Shown here: positions 58,440-64,000 of the stretch, piece after piece
Layout: each line of letters starts with the position of its first letter
Numbering within the stretch: position 1 is the stretch's first letter
Origin: Acanthococcus lagerstroemiae
Lineage: Eukaryota; Arthropoda; Insecta; Hemiptera; Eriococcidae
Assembly (NCBI GenBank): GCA_031841125.1
Contig: CM063110.1
Location: forward strand, 55,093,946-55,157,945
Length of the DNA stretch: 64,000 nucleotides
Direction of reading: 5' to 3'
Notes under the pieces: generated by a model
The model's input: the letters and a program-made list of their open reading frames with translations, nothing else
Told to the model about the DNA's origin: nothing
Database searches by the model: none
Program-made: the position numbers and the translations under genes

Positions 58440-58740
58440 ATGAGTAATGGTGGCTTTCTCATTGGACTTAACGTATTGTTCAGAAAAAGTTACACGATAA
58501 ACATATATCATGGCCAAAGATCAATTTTTGATTATTATAAGCTTGTAACAGTCTATCGAGCTTTGGATTTTTCGTCGCAGAACGTTCTTGAAATACTTAT
58601 TCCTTCAATTTTAGCGTTACTATTTGTTCCTTGCATGATGTCTTGTAGAAAAATAAAACCCACGTATTACTGTTTCTGTTAGAACATGAAGTGATGTAGA
58701 AGTAAGGGAAGCAGAGTTACTTCTGACTTAAAATTGAATA
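58440..58740. other. Spacer between BEL/Pao relic and SINE
   Basis: No reverse transcriptase or RNase H motif continues upstream of the integrase on the minus strand, so the pol relic is truncated here. Confidence 0.4.
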
Positions 58741-58744
58741 TCAG

Positions 58745-59203
58745 GTGCCGTAACTGTTGCCGGATGTTGGCGGTCGCGGGCTCTGACGTGCGACTTTCCT
58801 GGGTAAAGTTAGTTGGAGTAGTTTGCCGTTGTTTTCCCCACGGTTTATTGCGTTCGAGTTTCCCTTCTCTATGCCAAAGAGTAAACAGCCGCAGTTTGCT
58901 TACTATATAGCCACGTGTTTTCACAACGCTAAGTAAACTGTCCACGACGTGCACCCAACAGTCTCAATCTTTCGGATCTGGTAGTAACACGCCCTGTGAT
59001 TGTAATGCCTTGTTCGTTCGAACTGACGAGGTTACAGGACGCGTTATCTTTCCCCCTCGATTGTTATTGTAGTTGCTGTGTTCGCTAGGATAATGGGGGG
59101 GGGGGCGCTTTCGAATATCACTAGCTTTCCAGTATTGGTGGGACTCGAACCCGAGATGTAAGGATTGCGAAGCGGAGACGCGAACCACTCGTTCACACTG
59201 TTG
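58745..59203 (-). mobile_element. tRNA-derived SINE, family B, copy 2
   Basis: It aligns along its whole length with 5005-5457 in the same orientation. The head has GGGTTCGAGTCCC as box B. Box A is degraded (GAACGAGTGG). A G12 run near 59095 interrupts the body at a site where copy 1 has GTTAGTTGGGG. Confidence 0.82.
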
Positions 59204-59209
59204 AATATT

Positions 59210-62200
59210 GTCCGTAAGAATGTGGCTGTTTTTATGTTTTTAATTTTTCGGAATGTTGAGAACTGATTGAAAAAGGACTATCAACTAGTGGACACCTTAC
59301 TGGACAGCCTGTACGTTCAATTCAGACCCAGTTAATTATATGATTCATAATCTCTCAGATAGAACCCTAACTACCCATAAGGCTTGCTACAACCAATTAT
59401 TCAAATTATTTTGAAGCTTATTCAGATTCTTCTGAGACTCTGTGAATAGGTCTCGAGGGAATGTTTGGAAACGCTCCTCGGGACCCGCATTTGTTCTCAT
59501 AGGGATCTGACCCGTTCGGGCCAAAGTCGCGGTTAGGGATGTCAGATCTTTCATTAGATCAGTAAAACTAAAGCGCCGAGAAAGGGCTTCTCTCTGAATA
59601 GAAACTGTAGTGAGTGGTTATGATTTATGATAAAGTGAATGGTGATATGAAATATATCGCAAGGCGTTTCAAAGATACGCAGCGGGAACTAACCCATCAT
59701 ACAAATCGGTTCGAAACAGTTCTGAATTCAGTTCGATTAAAGATCGACATTGAATTGACTGAAAATCATAGTAGCATAAAGACTCGAAATAGGGTTTTCT
59801 AGATTTCTGAGATTTTTAAATCGGGTGGAAAATTGCAGCTTCCCGGGTTACAGCAGAGTAAGACCTAGGGGATACTGATGGCAGCCAGATTTTTTCGAAG
59901 TTATTAGTTCGAACGCAGTCCGCCCGGTACATTCGACCGAAAACGAAATCCCTCAAAAGAATTCGCCTGGTCTGGGAACAAGTGCGGTTGTTTCCGAGTG
60001 AGAAAAAAGAAAGGAAAACAAGTGAAGAAAAACGCGAGAAATAAAACTATCAACGTGCCCGGAAGTTCGGGTATCGCGAGGATAAAAGGAATTCCTCCTG
60101 CGAGTTCGATACTTGAGGCTAGAGCCTGAGCTACCTACACGCAGCTGGAAGTTGTAGTTCACTGGCACGAAAAAGCTGTGTGTAAACTTGCTTCGGAGAG
60201 TTCGGCTAGATTAGCCAGAAAGCACACGATCCTCACACTTATACCTTTTACTGACAGACGGTGTAGGACGATATTTTTTACAAGCTACTCTCACGCTACA
60301 CTCGACGAGTGTTGACCGCTTTTGAAGTAGTATCGTGTAAATTAAGGGTTGACTGGTGGTCGGCTGTGCAAAAACAGAAATCCAATTAATTGATAATTCG
60401 TGGACCAATTAAACGGCCAGCAGAGGAAGTGTATCGTTGTTGCGAAAACTTTAAGCTTGGTCTGTATAACTGAAGCCTCCTGAAGCGAAGAAAGCGAAGT
60501 AAAAAAAAAAGTAATCGTGCCGCCGTGTTCCTGGTCTCGTGTGATGAAGTTGTTTTGAGCGAACGCGCCCGCAAATTTTTCGCGAAACAAAAAGAAGCCT
60601 CGAAAGTGGAAAACTACGTGAGGGAATTACTAAAAAATAAACTGATCTAGCTGCTAACGTTAAATGGTGACGAACAAGCGAAATTTTACGTAGCTGTAAG
60701 TTTGTTCTGGTTTCTCCTTATTTTTTCTTCCTTTTTCTTTTTTTAAAATTATATCGTCGCTGCGATAGCTTTACCCCATGTGTGATACGAATCGAAATAA
60801 ATGACCGGGTGAAGTTTCCTGATTGAAATCAGAAATCGTGGGGGAGGCTGTTGAAAGGGTTACTTGATAGAATGCCACTGGCGGTGTTGTAACCGCAGAT
60901 GAATTTTCGCTCCACTCACCAGAAAAAGAAGAGTTCTTCTTCCCTACCCTTCTTCGTTTCCTTCTGATACACTGTGACAGCTGAAGAATTCCGATCGATG
61001 GCACTTCGATGACAGGACCAAGGAGCAGGTACTGTACGTTGAGCTCCACTCTCTGGAACAACAGGATGTCCCCTGAAGCTAAAATCACGAGTGTGCCAGT
61101 TACAAGGTGACGACGAGTCCAATGATTCAATGAATCCAATAAAAGTGCAATATTCGAAAAATAGTCCAATAAGTCAAATAAAACTCCAATATTTTTAGTA
61201 GCGTGGTCCAATCAAAAAATTGAAAAATAAGGACAAAGTATGATATGATGATTGTTGTGAAAAACTTGATTGGGTGCATTGTTTTAGGAAGTGTCAGTTC
61301 TTGGAAGGAGAAAAAAATATCTTTCAGCTATTAAAGAAACTCATAATGAATAAAGAAAAAATGTTGCATGGACGTGCCTTTTCTAGTTGTGATAAAGCAT
61401 ATGAAAAAATCATCCAATAAAAGTCCGACGTTTTCTATTTTCAAATCTGGTAGACATCCTAAATTACCAGTTTTTGTATATGTTGGTTTGAATCTTCGGT
61501 TCGGTTTCACAAATCAGATTTTGGTACAATTTGTTCAATTCCTTGAAATAAATGAAATATGATGGGTGCTATTCATAGGGAGTTACCATTAGTCCTGCGT
61601 TTTCTTCTTCTAACAAGAATATATTGTGTGAAGCGCTCTATGAAAAGGTACCATATGTCGGAAAAGTGAATTTCCCCCTACAACACAGAACGTGTTTTCA
61701 AATCGGCAATTCCGTTTTTTGGATTTTTAAACGGAAATTTCTTTCCAGACAGACCTGGCAACAGTGTACACCTGTACAGTAGAAAGTAGTCGTCTGTGAC
61801 GTGATATTTCAAATTTACAAACGGTTTACAATCTCCAGGCTGGTGTTCGGAGAAAGGTACCATAAGTTGCATTGATCTTGTGTACGTTTGTGCGCGTGTT
61901 ATCACTAAAGCTGCGCATAATAATCGCGTTACGTCATACACGGTACGAGGAAAAGAAGTAGTCAATTTGATTCGATATTTCGTACATAGAAGCTAATTCA
62001 CAGTAAATGCCGAGATATCGATTTTATCATGTATTTCTATGTTTCAAAACTTTAGACGCATTTTTCTCAATAGTAAGATTTCACACCCTCAAATTTGAAC
62101 TGCTTTTATTTCAGTCTATATCAAAGCTAGAGATTTTTTTTTTTTTTTTTGTGAAATGCAGGTACATTTGTGCTCTATCAGATGTTACCACAAACTCAAA

Positions 62201-62720
62201 AACAATGCTCCGGCATATGGTGCCATTTTGCAATGCGTCTCACATGTATATTTCTTTTATTCTTTCGTTGATAGGTGCTAACACTGTAGATGCTGATGAT
62301 GTCACAGCCCAACGGCTCATGATTATCTAAATTATTATCCCGAGCTTTCAGTCTGGTATGACTTCCATCTGCTGTATTCAAAACAGTATTGGCGTAATTA
62401 CTTTCTGAACTATCAGAGCCACAGGCGCAAGTAAGGGGCTTGGGGCTTAGCTTCTCCATTCTTCTAAACACCCTCCTCAAAAAGGAAAAAAAAATTATTT
62501 GAGCGAAAGAATTTTCAACATTATTTTGATACTATAGTCAGCCCCCTCTCATGAGCGCTCATGTTTGGAGCTACACCTCTCAGTACCTGAATTTTTAGAC
62601 GGAATATACTCAGAACTCTGTCTGATGATCAGTCTGTCACGTGGGGAAGACAAGACTCATGTATCTCTGTTGGGCAAGCAAACTTCATACAGTCACTACC
62701 TCTGGACCTACCTGTTTTGA
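59210..62720. other. Long region without recognised gene
   Basis: CpG-bearing, repeat-poor sequence (59880-60660) is followed by AT-rich DNA. A 146-codon minus frame (60771-61211) has a shadow frame and no confident domain. Short CCAATAA-type words recur at 61120-61195. T-rich runs lie near 60745 and 62135. Confidence 0.35.
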
Positions 62721-62722
62721 TA

Positions 62723-62922
62723 ATACACAGGGTGTCTAGTTCTGAAAAAGTCAGAGATTTTGGGAAATATCGCTGGAAAAAGCATATTATATATGAGAGA
62801 ATCTTTTCGCACGCCCTGTAACCTCATTTAGCCGCCATTTAGACCGCTCTGAAACGTGTCTGGGAAACTTAGGGAAAAGTCGGGGAATTTAATTTTAGAA
62901 AGAAAATGAGCACCCTGATACA
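62723..62922. mobile_element. 'CAGGGTG' element, 190 bp
   Basis: The element (62728-62917) starts CAGGGTGTCTAGTTCTG and ends GAGCACCCTG, with ATACA on both sides (62723-62727; 62918-62922) as a possible 5-bp duplication. Its interior matches the element at 16620-16998 (GCCCTGTAACCTCATTTAGC). Confidence 0.75.
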
Positions 62923-63092
62923 GTACCATGATTTTTCCGCGTTTCTAATCTCTCCTATGTTTTGGTCAAAGAAATTTTCATCCTTACCTTCATAATCGAT
63001 TGCCGCTGCATATGTTGAATTTTTGAAATAGTAAAATGCATTCAATTAGATGCTCAGAAAAATGAAAACGTAATTATGTTTCATTTATTTAT

Positions 63093-63301
63093 GACACGAT
63101 CAGGGGCGTACCCAGGATTTAAGTGGGGGGGGGGGGTGCGATTAGGATAATTTTTATTGGTGGGGGGGGGCTCAGTCACAGAACCGCCCTCCTCTCCGTC
63201 TCAACCCATTGTTCTTTAGTGTTTTTTTGGCGGGGGGCCAATGGGAGGGGTTTGAACCCTGCTCCCCGGTCGGTACAGCCCTGGACACGATACGTACTCA
63301 A
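63093..63301. mobile_element. hAT MITE, 193 bp, perfect 8-bp target duplication
   Basis: The element (63101-63293) starts CAGGGGCGTACCC and ends GGTACAGCCCTG. GACACGAT flanks it on both sides (63093-63100; 63294-63301). Two G runs (12 and 10) lie near the left end. Frames across it are incidental. Confidence 0.92.
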
Positions 63302-64000
63302 TTTTCTTAGAGCTCCTATCGTCTCTCCATCTTTTTTTTGTTTTTTTTTTCCGTTGGGGTTCTGTTTTTTTCCCTGGCTTTTCTTGCGAGGAACGAATCC
63401 GCGCCCATAAAATAAAATGACAGCAAATATTATGAAGCAACAGTTTCCGTGATGACGTCATCGTAATGGTATTGTCAGCGTTTGTCGTCCATTTTCGGTG
63501 TCAGTCGGCATTCTCGGTGTCCGTCCGTCGAAACGTAACACATAATTTTGGTTGACGGCCAGCAATAAGAAATTGAAAGAAGAGTAGGAATAACCTGGGG
63601 TAGAGTGGCCCAAAATCACAAAATTTGGGCAACCACTGGGGAGGTCTATGCCCGCGTGCGGGGTGGGTTGACCTGACGGTGTACAATGTATATAACTTTG
63701 TCTGCGCTGTACACTAGGTCTACGAAGACTGTAATAATAATAAATAAATATCTCAATAAATTACGTACGTAAGTTACCAAAAAATTAGTGGATTTCTAGA
63801 AAATCATCTCCTCTAATATTGCCACTGATTTAAGACCTCATATTCCGCCTATATACATTCGAAAATGTGCGCTGAACTCTTAAAAGTTCCATCGTCTTGG
63901 GTGTCACACACCATGTTTCCAAACAATTTTATGTCTATAACATACACCTTGAAGTATTTCTTTCATAATAAAAATAATATGAAAACATGGTCTTTAGACA
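63302..64000. other. Terminal spacer
   Basis: T-rich tract near 63332, then unremarkable sequence to the end of the window with no gene recognised. Confidence 0.4.

Noticed and set aside
60771..61211. 146-codon minus-strand frame, faintly like a retroelement C-terminal domain
   Set aside because: The resemblance is limited to a few hydrophobic positions. No W-LGRI or other fixed landmark is present.
62280..62325. Second hammerhead core (CTGATGATG)
   Set aside because: No GAAA strand at the right distance and no helix I pairing. The similar CTGATGAGG on the minus strand near 54955 also lacks GAAA.

Overview
This is a 64 kb piece of a eukaryotic nuclear genome. The transposon mix points to an arthropod and probably an insect: Penelope-like, BEL/Pao and gag-bearing LTR retroelements, RNase H-bearing LINEs, hAT, CACTA and mariner-like DNA elements, and tRNA-derived SINEs. 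I cannot name the species. The DNA is AT-rich, intronless open frames are short, and G or C homopolymers of 9-14 bases are frequent. I see no complete host protein gene, rRNA gene or free-standing tRNA gene. The window is best read as intergenic or long-intron DNA, where several repeat-poor, CpG-rich blocks (about 4, 13, 20.6-21.5, 25, 32, 39, 55.5 and 60 kb) are candidates for host regulatory or untranslated sequence.

Layout. 0-3 kb: a 98-bp tandem repeat, a GAGT/GAAT/GACT array of about 0.87 kb, and two copies of a 'TTTGCCGAC' MITE. 4-9 kb: a small MITE, SINE-B copy 1, a 31-bp minisatellite next to SINE-A copy 1, and two hAT-type elements. 10.7-11.7 kb: nested MITEs. 12.6-18.4 kb: tandem duplications, an inverted 15-16 kb repeat pair, a 145-bp tandem pair and a 538-bp hAT element with a perfect 8-bp target duplication. 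22-29 kb: SINE-A copy 2, then a 2.29-kb tandem duplication with a sharply uneven divergence pattern. 29.9 kb: a LINE relic. 35-38.5 kb: a hAT MITE, a fold-back element and a gag pseudogene. 40-46.2 kb: a transposon nest holding two inverted CACTA MITEs, a hAT transposase relic, a hAT MITE, a mariner-like element with a CACTA copy inside it, an enclosing TIR element and a LINE RNase H fragment. 47.2-49 kb: another LINE relic and a small hAT MITE. 50.1-52 kb: a 1.93-kb TIR element built from inverted 118-bp repeats. 54-55 kb: a recurring TGTCC..GGACA motif. 56.4-58.4 kb: a Penelope-like relic with a candidate hammerhead ribozyme, lying in or against the 3' LTR of a BEL/Pao pol pseudogene. 58.7-59.2 kb: SINE-B copy 2. 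62.7-63.3 kb: two further MITEs.

No pathway or operon can be described. The content is a layered record of transposition. The item most worth checking is the hammerhead fold at 56454-56499 (minus), with conserved core strands, a helix I of 7 pairs in 8 and a GCGC loop, downstream of a Penelope-type endonuclease remnant. Next are the inverted-array TIR element at 50066-51997 and the mosaic tandem duplication at 24181-28752.
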